NCBI GenBank assembly: GCA_963666475.2
Contig: CAXXJM010000001.1
Coordinates: 1,736,001-1,800,000 of the forward strand
Source: JBFHIZ01 sp963666475
GTDB lineage: Bacteria > Bacillota > Clostridia > Lachnospirales > Lachnospiraceae
Length of the DNA stretch: 64,000 nucleotides
Direction of reading: 5' to 3'
The notes under the pieces are model-generated. The model made no database searches and was not told where the DNA came from. It saw only the letters and a list, made by a program, of their open reading frames with translations. Made by a program: the position numbers and the translations under genes. The stretch's first letter is position 1. Each line of letters opens with the position of its first letter. Below, piece by piece: positions 26,576 to 35,041 of the stretch.

Positions 26576-28798
26576 TTATATTTCTTTCACTGTAATCAAA
26601 TAATCTTCCGGATCTGGCTGTCTTCTTACTTGGATCCGGAATTTTTTATTTTGAAATTTGAATGGAAAAGATAATCCATTCCAGTTTTTAGGTAATTTCG
26701 GTCTGACCCGTATTTCACCTTCTTCTATGGTTAGACCAGCGAATCCATACACAACGGTCATATATGCGCCTCCCGAAGCTGCAGGGTGTGTACCCCCAAT
26801 ATATACAAGACCTGCCCACTCTTTTCCTCCACCAACAAAATCTGAAGATGCTGTTTTCAAGAAAAATGGATATGCTTTATCTTCCATATCACATCGACAC
26901 GCAACCATTGCATACATAGAAGCACTGAGTGAAGAACCATGTTCCGTTCTCGGTTCATAATATTTCCAGTTTTCTTCCACAATTTTGGTATTGAAGTCCT
27001 TAGGAAACATATTTATCCAAGTAATGACATCTGCTTGTTTAATCACCTGTGTATGACTAGCAACCCCATATGCTCCTCCCCAATATTCTTTCTCGTGAAG
27101 AAGTCGTGTTTTTAAATCTGTAGGCGTCGTGTCTTCCAACTCAAAGTATCCATCAAACTGTGGAACCACCCCATCTTGATTTGGACCTGGAATATATATG
27201 TTTTGCATTGCGTCTTCAAATTTTACTTTCAAAATATCCAAATTGTACTCTTTATTAAGCTGTTTTCGCACATGTTCGTCCATAAATTGTACACGACCAA
27301 TCACGTCTACCGCCAACTCAAAACAAAATTTTGCCATACGATTTGTATATCCATTGTTATTTACTCGTTCATGATATTCATCCGGTCCAATCACATCATG
27401 GATTTCATATAAATTATGTCCAGCTTTTTTTAATAGAAGACTGTAATAAAACTTCGCGCATTCCAAAATGGCTCTTGCTCCACCTTCTTCTAAAATCTTC
27501 TCATCACCCGTTGCTAGCATATATTTTTGCAAAGCATAAATTACTGCTGCAGATATATGCACTTGCTTATCACGGAAAAAGGTTCTCATCGGTCGTTTTG
27601 TAAATACATCCGTAACGTTATAGTCGCTGCATGCATCAAATCCACCTTCCTGACTTTCCCATGCATAAAATGCACCGTCCAAACCATACTCTCTTGCTTT
27701 CACTATTGCCCCATCTAAAGTATCTAGACGATACCGAATCAATGTCTTTGCTACTTCGGGTTCTGTATACAAGAAAAAGTCCAAAATGAACATTTCAGTA
27801 TCCCAAAATACCGCGCCCTTGTATGTCTGACCTGACAAACCCCTTGCAGGTATCGACAAGCTTTTGCTATGACGCGGTGCGATTGAATGAAGATGATATA
27901 AGGAGTAATTGACTCTTTCATTAGCGGTCTCATCCCCATCAATCTCGACTTGTGATTCCTCCCAAAGATTCTCCCAAATCGCAAGGTGTCTTTGCAGGGT
28001 ATTTTCAAATCCTGCTTTTTTATGGCGTTCCGTCAATTCTTCTGCAGCTTTAATGGCATCTAGAGATTCTTCTATTTCATCTTTACTTGTATAGATTCCA
28101 ATCCACTTCCAAAATTTTATTTTCTCATTTTTTTTCAAATGTATTCGATAATCTCCAAGACAACTCCGCTCACCTTTTCGCCAAAGCACTGGATTTTCTG
28201 ACTGATCGGAAAACAATACTCTCTGCACAACGTATACATGCTCCTTTGCTTCATGCGTCAGGGCATCTGCCATTAAATGCTCTCCAGCATAGGAAAATAG
28301 AATCGAGTCATAATGTGGCCCATGAATATCCCATACATCACCGTCAATTCCTGAACACAATACAATCGTTGTGTCATAGGAAGCCTCTATTTCATATTCC
28401 ATTGCCAATAAATGAACTTCGTCCATACTCGCAATTCTACGAGACTTTACTAAGATTTCTCCCATCGCATTTTCCCATAGAGTTTCTCTATAAAAAATTC
28501 CATGTCGATAGTCTAACCCCTGCATGTGTCTTTTTGGTTCTCTTGTTAAAGTGTGGTAAGAATCACCATGCTCTTTTAACTCGCAAAATAATGCATTTGG
28601 TGCATTTAAAGGTTCTCTCCATCCATCACCATAACGATCATAGATACCAGACAGATTAATTGCAGGGAGTTCCTCTTTTTTATATTCCTCAAGTGTACCC
28701 CGGACTCCCATATATCCATTTCCAATTAATAGACGACTTCCACTTCCAGCTACATGTTCCTGACTGGTCAAGGATTCCTCTAAATTCCATAAACTCAC
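26576..28798 (-). CDS. GH65 disaccharide phosphorylase (first of two)
   Basis: I choose the GTG at 28798, eight bases after GGAGGG, over the ATG at 28849 which overlaps the upstream gene; the product is then 740 aa starting at SLWNLEES. GH65 layout: N-terminal beta-sandwich (about 1-260), linker helices, (alpha/alpha)6 barrel (about 310-680) and a small C-terminal beta domain. The general-acid region IGPDEYHERVNNNGYTNRM near residue 475 is intact, as is the phosphate-binding SSLSASMY type loop near 605. GH65 enzymes such as maltose, kojibiose and nigerose phosphorylases cleave alpha-glucosides with phosphate to beta-glucose 1-phosphate. Linkage specificity cannot be read. It is the last gene of the importer operon. 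Confidence 0.92.
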   Translation of the reverse strand: MSLWNLEESLTSQEHVAGSGSRLLIGNGYMGVRGTLEEYKKEELPAINLSGIYDRYGDGWREPLNAPNALFCELKEHGDSYHTLTREPKRHMQGLDYRHGIFYRETLWENAMGEILVKSRRIASMDEVHLLAMEYEIEASYDTTIVLCSGIDGDVWDIHGPHYDSILFSYAGEHLMADALTHEAKEHVYVVQRVLFSDQSENPVLWRKGERSCLGDYRIHLKKNEKIKFWKWIGIYTSKDEIEESLDAIKAAEELTERHKKAGFENTLQRHLAIWENLWEESQVEIDGDETANERVNYSLYHLHSIAPRHSKSLSIPARGLSGQTYKGAVFWDTEMFILDFFLYTEPEVAKTLIRYRLDTLDGAIVKAREYGLDGAFYAWESQEGGFDACSDYNVTDVFTKRPMRTFFRDKQVHISAAVIYALQKYMLATGDEKILEEGGARAILECAKFYYSLLLKKAGHNLYEIHDVIGPDEYHERVNNNGYTNRMAKFCFELAVDVIGRVQFMDEHVRKQLNKEYNLDILKVKFEDAMQNIYIPGPNQDGVVPQFDGYFELEDTTPTDLKTRLLHEKEYWGGAYGVASHTQVIKQADVITWINMFPKDFNTKIVEENWKYYEPRTEHGSSLSASMYAMVACRCDMEDKAYPFFLKTASSDFVGGGKEWAGLVYIGGTHPAASGGAYMTVVYGFAGLTIEEGEIRVRPKLPKNWNGLSFPFKFQNKKFRIQVRRQPDPEDYLITVKEI

Positions 28799-28830
28799 GT
28801 TTCTATCCCTCCTGATCTTACTAGGAATTC

Positions 28831-31110
28831 TTAATTTTTTGAAACCCATATTCCTTGTCCATCGATTTCATATTCCTTGTCATAAATATTTATTTTTATT
28901 GTCTGTCCTTCTAGCGTTTTGAACTCTGCACCTTGTGAATCCACCGAGACTTGAAGTAATGTTTCTCCTATGGTCAAGCGAAACTGATAACGTTTCCAGC
29001 CAATCGGAATGGTCGGTGCAAACTTAAGAATCTCCCCATCAGAACGTAGACCTCCAAAACCATATACAATGTTCATCCAGGCTGCTGCAATGGATGTAGT
29101 ATGTAAACCTTCTTTTGTATTACGATTATAATTGTCCAAATCTAGTCTTGTTGCAAACTGAAAGAACTGATAAGCTTCTTGTTCTTTCCCAATCTGATTA
29201 GCCAAAATAGAATGTACGGATGGTGACAGGGAACTCTCATGGATGCATTTGGGTTCGTAAAACTCGTAGTTTTTTAGAATTTCTTCATCTGAAAACTCGG
29301 AGTTAAATAATAACATCAGCATGAGCACATCGGGTTGCTTAATCATGTCATTTCGGTAGATTCGATCATATGTCCAGTGTGAGTATAGTGGAAACTCTTT
29401 CACAGGAATCTTGTCTACGTCAATATGTGGGAGTGCGAAAAAGCCTTTGTGTTGTTCGTAAATACCGGATTCTTTATGTAGAGGAATGAACATATCCGAT
29501 GCAATTTTTTCCCATGCATGTACTTCTTCTTCCTTTAGCTTTACCTTACGCTCTATTGCATGAATTATTTCCGGATTCATTTCTCTGATACGTGCGATTT
29601 CCTGCACTGTATATGCCAAAGTAAATCTCCCCATATAATTTGTATAGCAATTATGACTGACCATCATTTGAAATTCATCCGGACCCATGACTCCAAAAAA
29701 ACCAAATCCTTCTCCATCTGCAGAATAAGCGCCTCTTGTACGAAGCATTCTTGATACTTCAATCAGTATTTCAAGTCCAAACTCCTCCATAAGAGAATGG
29801 TCACCCGTCAATTTTTCATAGAACCATAATCCATATGCAACTGCTGTAGATGCCTGTAATTGCAAACTAGCATGCTGCCAGAGATTGCAACATTCCTCAC
29901 CACTAATCGTAGCAACTGGATAAAATGCACCTTCACAGTCCAAATCTTTTGCTCTTGCTTTTGCTTGTTTGAGTGTTCGATATCGAAACTCCAGAAGACT
30001 TTTCGCAGCCTTTTTATTATTAAATATATAAAATGGTAGGCAATATGTTTCCGTATCCCAAAACGCATTTCCATTATAAGCTTCTCCGGTTAACCCTTTT
30101 GCCCCAATGTTTGTCCCTTGGGCTGCACCCTGATACGTCTGATACATTTGGAAGATACAAAACCGAATCCCCTGTTGATTGAGCTCGTCACCTTCAATTA
30201 CAATATCCGACTGATTCCACACATGATTCCAAAAACTTAGATTCTCTTCTTCCAGTTCCTTTCTTTTTTCAGGAACTCCCACGCGATGAAGTCCTAAGTC
30301 CCAGTTTCCTTTAACTGCTCCCATTGTTTTACAAGACTGTATTTGAGCCAAACGTGAAAACGCAATCCGATCGCCACCCGTAACTCTCAGTTCATACTGA
30401 TACCCAACCTCTTTTTCTTTTATTATTTCATTTGTTGGATTCATATTGGTTTTGATCTTACAGGAAGAAAATATTTTTTGCCCAGTTGTGGTGGTCGTTC
30501 CTTCTATTTGATAATATGTTGGCTCTGCCTTATGTTCATTACAACTCCACAAATTTGTTCCACTCGATTCATGCACTTCTGAAAAATCAAGCATTGCAGA
30601 AATATAAATGGTTCCTTCGAAATCCATGGAATCTATTTGAACATACTGAACACCATATTCTACTTGTTGCATGGACAAAAAGCGTTCAAAATATAGTTGA
30701 ATATGCTTTCCATTTTTTGTATGCCATACAAAACTTCTTGTAAGTTTTCCTGTTTTTAAATCTAGATTTCTTTCAAATGCTGAAACCTCACTGGTAAAAA
30801 GATCCAGTTGTTCATCCTCTGCTTTTATCACCATATCAATCCAGTTAACTGCATTGACCATATATTCGGTAGAATCCGCTTCACCACGATATCCTTTTTC
30901 CGAATATTTTTTTACTTCATATATACCATTCACATAACTTCCAATGAGCTTTTCTCCAGAATATCCCTCTTCGAAGATTCCTCGAATACCCATATATTCA
31001 TTTCCCAGGGAAAAAATGGATTCCGAGACCTGGCTATATGACGACTGAAATCCTTCTTCTTTGATATCCCAAGGCTTATTTATAAAATATCGATCTGCTA
31101 TTTTTGCCAT
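28831..31110 (-). CDS. GH65 disaccharide phosphorylase (second paralogue)
   Basis: 759 aa, ATG after GGGG at six bases. Same domain order as its neighbour. The catalytic segment reads MGPDEFQMMVSHNCYTNYMG near residue 475, so the acid Glu is kept, but the following residues differ strongly from the neighbour (QMMVSH against HERVNN). That points to a different acceptor or linkage. The phosphate loop ESSLSPSVHS near 622 is present. It starts three bases after the stop of the permease gene, so it is co-transcribed with the importer. The product beta-glucose 1-phosphate would be taken over by PgmB. Confidence 0.92.
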   Translation of the reverse strand: MAKIADRYFINKPWDIKEEGFQSSYSQVSESIFSLGNEYMGIRGIFEEGYSGEKLIGSYVNGIYEVKKYSEKGYRGEADSTEYMVNAVNWIDMVIKAEDEQLDLFTSEVSAFERNLDLKTGKLTRSFVWHTKNGKHIQLYFERFLSMQQVEYGVQYVQIDSMDFEGTIYISAMLDFSEVHESSGTNLWSCNEHKAEPTYYQIEGTTTTTGQKIFSSCKIKTNMNPTNEIIKEKEVGYQYELRVTGGDRIAFSRLAQIQSCKTMGAVKGNWDLGLHRVGVPEKRKELEEENLSFWNHVWNQSDIVIEGDELNQQGIRFCIFQMYQTYQGAAQGTNIGAKGLTGEAYNGNAFWDTETYCLPFYIFNNKKAAKSLLEFRYRTLKQAKARAKDLDCEGAFYPVATISGEECCNLWQHASLQLQASTAVAYGLWFYEKLTGDHSLMEEFGLEILIEVSRMLRTRGAYSADGEGFGFFGVMGPDEFQMMVSHNCYTNYMGRFTLAYTVQEIARIREMNPEIIHAIERKVKLKEEEVHAWEKIASDMFIPLHKESGIYEQHKGFFALPHIDVDKIPVKEFPLYSHWTYDRIYRNDMIKQPDVLMLMLLFNSEFSDEEILKNYEFYEPKCIHESSLSPSVHSILANQIGKEQEAYQFFQFATRLDLDNYNRNTKEGLHTTSIAAAWMNIVYGFGGLRSDGEILKFAPTIPIGWKRYQFRLTIGETLLQVSVDSQGAEFKTLEGQTIKINIYDKEYEIDGQGIWVSKN

Positions 31111-31113
31111 ATA

Positions 31114-32004
31114 CTACCCCTTTATCGCTCCGGCTGCCGCGCCGTCGGTAATCTGTTTTTGGAAAATCATAAATAAAATGGTGGGCGGAATGATTGAGAA
31201 TAAAATCGCTCGAATCATGTCAACATCAGTTGTTCTCGCAGCCTGATACTGATAGAGTTTTACCATAACAGTTTCTTTTCCAGAGTTATTTAACACAAGG
31301 TATGGCAATAAGAAATCCGACCATGCAGCCGTCATCGCAAAGATTATCACCACACGAATAATTGGTTTGGATAAAGGAAGAATAATCTTTGTAAAAACCT
31401 GTATGACACCACACCCATCTAGTTTTGCTGCTTCTAAGAGCTCTTTCGGTAGTTTCTCAAAAAACTGTTTAAATAAAATAACATAAAATGCGTTTGCACC
31501 ATATGCTAAACATATTGGCAAATAGCTATTATTGAGTCCCACTTTATTGATATTGACTACGAGAGCTACAACACTGGTCGTTGGTGGAATCAGAAGACTC
31601 CACATGACAAGTGCAAAGATTATTTTATGTCCTTTTGGTTTCAATACGCCTAGTACGTATGCCATCAATCCATTGAAAACAACTGCACATATTACGCTTC
31701 CACAAACGACAATTAAGGAGTGTAAATAATATTTTGCAAACTCCAATTTATTCCATGTATCTACAAATACTGAGAAATCAAAAGTCGTAGGAAAGATGGT
31801 TGTTGCTTTTCTGAATTCTTTAATATCTTTGAACCCTGCCAAGAATACCCAAACCGCTGGGAAAATTGAAATCGTAACAATTGCAAAACAAATGAGGAGA
31901 ATACAGATTACCAGTATTTTGACTTTTCTTGAATGGAGGTCAAATCCACGAATGACACCATCTTTCTTTTCATTATATTTCCCAAAAAATAAATTTTTCT
32001 TCAT
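31114..32004 (-). CDS. Sugar ABC transporter permease (MalG-like)
   Basis: 296 aa, six membrane helices. The cytoplasmic EAA loop reads ELLEAAKLDGCGVIQVFTKIILPLSKP near 190-216, the contact site for the ATPase. A long N-terminal cytoplasmic tail (about 25 residues) precedes the first helix. AGGAGG precedes the ATG. It follows the MalF-like permease by 15 bases. The operon encodes no ATPase, so a shared MsmK-type ATPase elsewhere in the genome is expected. Confidence 0.94.
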   Translation of the reverse strand: MKKNLFFGKYNEKKDGVIRGFDLHSRKVKILVICILLICFAIVTISIFPAVWVFLAGFKDIKEFRKATTIFPTTFDFSVFVDTWNKLEFAKYYLHSLIVVCGSVICAVVFNGLMAYVLGVLKPKGHKIIFALVMWSLLIPPTTSVVALVVNINKVGLNNSYLPICLAYGANAFYVILFKQFFEKLPKELLEAAKLDGCGVIQVFTKIILPLSKPIIRVVIIFAMTAAWSDFLLPYLVLNNSGKETVMVKLYQYQAARTTDVDMIRAILFSIIPPTILFMIFQKQITDGAAAGAIKG

Positions 32005-32019
32005 GTGATTTCCTCCTTT

Positions 32020-32907
32020 CTATTCTTCACGCTCTTTGGTCATATACATATATAATCCACTGAGTACCACAAGAATGAGACATACCATTACAGATAACGC
32101 TGCTGCCTCTGAGAAATGGAAATCTCTAAACGCATAATTGTAAACCAACTGCATAATGGAGATACTTGCATTGTTTGGACCTCCTCCAGTCATGACAAGT
32201 GGCTCGTATAGAATCTGGAATACAGAAATCACCTGTAGAATCAAGAGAGTTTTTCCCAAAGAGAAAATACTTGGAAGCGCTATATGCCTGATTCTACGCA
32301 TAATGCCAGCACCATCGATTGTGGCTGCCTCATATAAATCCGGGCTAATTCCACTAATTGCTGCCATATAGATCAATGCAGTTGCACCTGCACTTTTCCA
32401 AGTCATCGTTATGATAATCAAAGGAATCGTCCACGCAGAGTTATTGAGCCATGAGAATGCTTCAATTCCAAATTTTGTTAAAATGATATTTAGTACTCCG
32501 ACTGCTCCAGGCGATAAAAAGTAAGTCCAAATAATAACTGTCGCCATTCCAGGTACCATATTTGGAAAATAAATACCTACGCGAAATAGCCCTTTAAAGT
32601 GTACAGTTTCACTGATTAAAACTGCCATAATAATTGGTACGAAAAATCCAACCAATAGGGAAACACCTATATATTTAAATGTATTTTGAAACGCTGCCGC
32701 AAAATTTGGATTTGCGAGTACAGAGCGATAATTGTCCAATCCAATAAACTTCACTAAATCGTATCCTTTTGTTTCATATAAGGATAGACGAACGCTATTC
32801 ATTAAAGGTTGCCATACGTAAAACGTGAACAACACAATGGCAGGAAGCATAATAAGCCAACCGATTAGGTCTTTCCTTTTAAATAAATTTTTCTTTGAAA
32901 TCAACAT
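32020..32907 (-). CDS. Sugar ABC transporter permease (MalF-like)
   Basis: 295 aa with six membrane helices and the EAA loop DLYEAATIDGAGIMRRIRHIALPSI near 195-220. The N-terminus carries a basic stretch before helix 1 (FKRKDLIGWLIMLPAIVLF). It pairs with the MalG-like permease downstream. An intercistronic hairpin separates it from the binding-protein gene, so the permeases are likely made in lower amounts than the binding protein. Confidence 0.94.
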   Translation of the reverse strand: MLISKKNLFKRKDLIGWLIMLPAIVLFTFYVWQPLMNSVRLSLYETKGYDLVKFIGLDNYRSVLANPNFAAAFQNTFKYIGVSLLVGFFVPIIMAVLISETVHFKGLFRVGIYFPNMVPGMATVIIWTYFLSPGAVGVLNIILTKFGIEAFSWLNNSAWTIPLIIITMTWKSAGATALIYMAAISGISPDLYEAATIDGAGIMRRIRHIALPSIFSLGKTLLILQVISVFQILYEPLVMTGGGPNNASISIMQLVYNYAFRDFHFSEAAALSVMVCLILVVLSGLYMYMTKEREE

Positions 32908-32929
32908 GAAAATGCCTCCAATTACTCAT

Positions 32930-32965
32930 AAAAACCGTGGGTGCTGTTTTCTTCCAGCCCCACGG
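32930..32965 (-). terminator. Intercistronic attenuating terminator after binding-protein gene
   Basis: Stem CCGTGGG/CCCACGG with a 17-base loop, followed on the minus strand by TTTTT. It lies between the solute-binding protein gene and the permease genes, where partial termination is common in sugar ABC operons. Confidence 0.7.
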
Positions 32966-32983
32966 CCCTATTCTATATTTTAC

Positions 32984-34456
32984 TTAGTTTCCTGGATATA
33001 GTGCATCAAGGAGTGCTTGATAGTTCTTATCTGCTTTTTGCATCAAAGCAGTTACATCTGCGTCTTTATTGGATAATACTTCCTGAAGCACTTTGGTTAA
33101 TTCTGCATATAAATCCTGAGCGGATCCTGGTTCTTCTGCACGAAGTTCACCTTCCGTTGTTGCAGTCGTGTATTTTTCAAACATTACTGGATCGACATTT
33201 CCATATTCTTCTTCAATCTTGCTTACTAAATCAAGTCTATCCTGATTTACCCAACACTGAAATCCCGAAATAATTGGAACACCATTTGCTACACGGTTCT
33301 GTGCATCTGCAATCAAACCTTGTTCCACAACATCTGTTACGGTTGGTGCTTTACCCATTACCTCTAAGAAATCTAATGCTGCATTGATTTCTGCTTCTGT
33401 TGCATCTGCAGAGAACATATATGGAGTACCGCCAGAAAGTGAAACGGTTCCAGCTGCTTCAGAAGGAATTCCACACATTGCAAGACTTTCTAATGGAAGA
33501 CCATTTACCTGTGTTGGTTGATTCACTGCATCATTAGCTGCGATATACATTGCTGCATCACCAGTTGCAAGTGCTGTAAATCCACTGCCCCAGTTTTCAG
33601 CAAGTGGGTTGTCTGTCAATACGTCATAATCCCATTTCAAGGATTTTACATATTCCATAGCGGCGATAGCTTCTGGGCTATCCACATCAGCTGTGAAGGT
33701 TCCATCCGCATTTGCTGTAGTGAACTTTGCACCAAATGTCCATGCAATGTTTGAGAAATGCCATCCTCCAGCATTATCTGCTGCAAGTAAACACAGTCCA
33801 GCCGCGCCTGTTTTTTCTTTAATGATTACAGCTTTTTCAGCAAGGTCTTGCCATGTTGTAGGGAATAATGGGTAACCATCTTCATCTACCAATCCAGCTT
33901 CCTCGAAAAGATCTGCATTTAGCATCAGACCCAATGCGTATCCATCACGAGGAACTCCGTATACTCTTCCATTTTCATCAGAGAGAAGAGCTTTAACCGC
34001 TGGATTCATTGCATCCAACCATCCTCTTTCTTCCAAAATGTCAGTAATATCTGCAGCGTATCCACCTTCAATGATTTTTTGTGGCTCTGTAAACCATGTG
34101 TCATAAAGTGTTGGACAGTTTCCAGATTCACATAGTGGAAGGAATGTATCTACTGCATAAATGTAAGAAGCAGGTTCTACGGTTACGTTTGGATGTGTTG
34201 CACTGAATGTTTCTACATATCCTTCAAAAAGTGCGACGTCATCTGCCAAACTACTATCTGGCCAAATTCCTAGTGAAATTGTAATGTCTTCTACTGGTGC
34301 CTCCATTGTATCTGTATCATCTGAAGTCACGGTTTCTTTTGTTGTGTTTTGTTGTGTGTCTTCTGTCGTATTCGCTCCATTGTTTGCTCCACATCCGATC
34401 AACATCGATGCTACGAGACTGACAGAAAGCAGAACACCCAATACTTTCTTTTTCAT
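32984..34456 (-). CDS. Extracellular sugar-binding lipoprotein of ABC importer
   Basis: 490 aa. Lipoprotein signal with lipobox LIGC (Cys near 22), a Thr/Asn/Glu-rich spacer (25-50), then a family 1-type solute-binding fold with typical YAVDTFLPLCESGNCPTLYDTW and GDAAMYIAANDAVNQPTQ segments. It binds an oligosaccharide outside the membrane and delivers it to the two permeases. It is the first gene of the operon, directly behind a sigma-A promoter and a perfect LacI-type operator, and is probably the most strongly expressed. Confidence 0.94.
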   Translation of the reverse strand: MKKKVLGVLLSVSLVASMLIGCGANNGANTTEDTQQNTTKETVTSDDTDTMEAPVEDITISLGIWPDSSLADDVALFEGYVETFSATHPNVTVEPASYIYAVDTFLPLCESGNCPTLYDTWFTEPQKIIEGGYAADITDILEERGWLDAMNPAVKALLSDENGRVYGVPRDGYALGLMLNADLFEEAGLVDEDGYPLFPTTWQDLAEKAVIIKEKTGAAGLCLLAADNAGGWHFSNIAWTFGAKFTTANADGTFTADVDSPEAIAAMEYVKSLKWDYDVLTDNPLAENWGSGFTALATGDAAMYIAANDAVNQPTQVNGLPLESLAMCGIPSEAAGTVSLSGGTPYMFSADATEAEINAALDFLEVMGKAPTVTDVVEQGLIADAQNRVANGVPIISGFQCWVNQDRLDLVSKIEEEYGNVDPVMFEKYTTATTEGELRAEEPGSAQDLYAELTKVLQEVLSNKDADVTALMQKADKNYQALLDALYPGN

Positions 34457-34528
34457 TGTATACCCTCCGTATTTTGTTTTGAGTAACCATACTTATTATC
34501 ATCTGCAGACTATTTCTTAGGTTACGTA

Positions 34529-34542
34529 GTTTAACGTTAAAC
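34529..34542. promoter_or_regulatory. LacI-family operator of importer operon
   Basis: Perfect 14-base palindrome GTTTAACGTTAAAC, starting two bases after the -10 element of the binding-protein promoter. It matches the site at 25514-25527 in all but the centre base. Repression would be by steric block. Confidence 0.8.
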
Positions 34543-34544
34543 CT

Positions 34545-34573
34545 ATGTTAACACTATCCAGATTTTCTGTCAA
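34545..34573 (-). promoter_or_regulatory. Sigma-A promoter of importer/GH65 operon
   Basis: On the minus strand TTGACA (34568-34573), 17 bases, TAACAT (34545-34550), followed at once by the LacI operator. Confidence 0.75.
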
Positions 34574-35006
34574 TTGATAATAATTCATAATTATATTTAC
34601 CATTCTCAACCACGAAATCGTTTTCGAAACGAGTTAACTATGCACATTTCACAAAGTTATAAATTTCATTACAAATATGCATTTTAGTTTAGCACAAAAT
34701 CTTCTTCTATGAAGCGATGTATATTTTGTTTTGGTATCAAAGTTTTTAGAATTAAACGTATAAGGATATCTATGCTGACTTTTCAGCGAAATATGACTAA
34801 AGGCAATAAGGTTATGTATTATTAGGCAATTACTATATATTCAAGTCCAGTTTGCCCAAAAAATTCATGTTCTATGGGCAAATTTCTATCATAAATACTT
34901 CCAATGTCCAAACATCTATATAAGTCGTTTATCTTATCATATTTTTGTTCTTTTTTAGACCATTCACATGATTCAAAAAGCATTTTTGCACATTTATGCA
35001 ATAGAA
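34574..35006. other. Non-coding stretch between importer promoter and next terminator
   Basis: No convincing gene. It holds a 6-3-6 inverted repeat TCGTTT-TCG-AAACGA at 34618-34632, about 45 bases upstream of the importer -35 element, which may be a second regulator site. It also holds an exact TTTGCCCA (34851-34858) / TGGGCAAA (34875-34882) hairpin, the same octamer that is clustered at 16705-16946. A short minus-strand frame (34822-35022) begins inside a terminator and is probably spurious. Confidence 0.45.
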
Positions 35007-35030
35007 AAGAGGTCGTATCCACGACCTCTT
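35007..35030 (-). terminator. Terminator after secreted/membrane protein pair
   Basis: Perfect ten-base stem AAGAGGTCGT/ACGACCTCTT with a four-base loop, followed on the minus strand by TTCT. It begins 12 bases after the stop of the gene at 35042. Confidence 0.75.
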
Positions 35031-35041
35031 ATTAGATGATG

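Noticed and set aside
28087..28659. 190-codon plus-strand frame
   Set aside because: Antisense to the GH65 gene, which has full catalytic motifs; no start signal.
34822..35022. 66-codon minus-strand frame
   Set aside because: It starts with GTG inside a terminator hairpin and lacks a ribosome site; no recognisable product. A decayed gene piece cannot be excluded.
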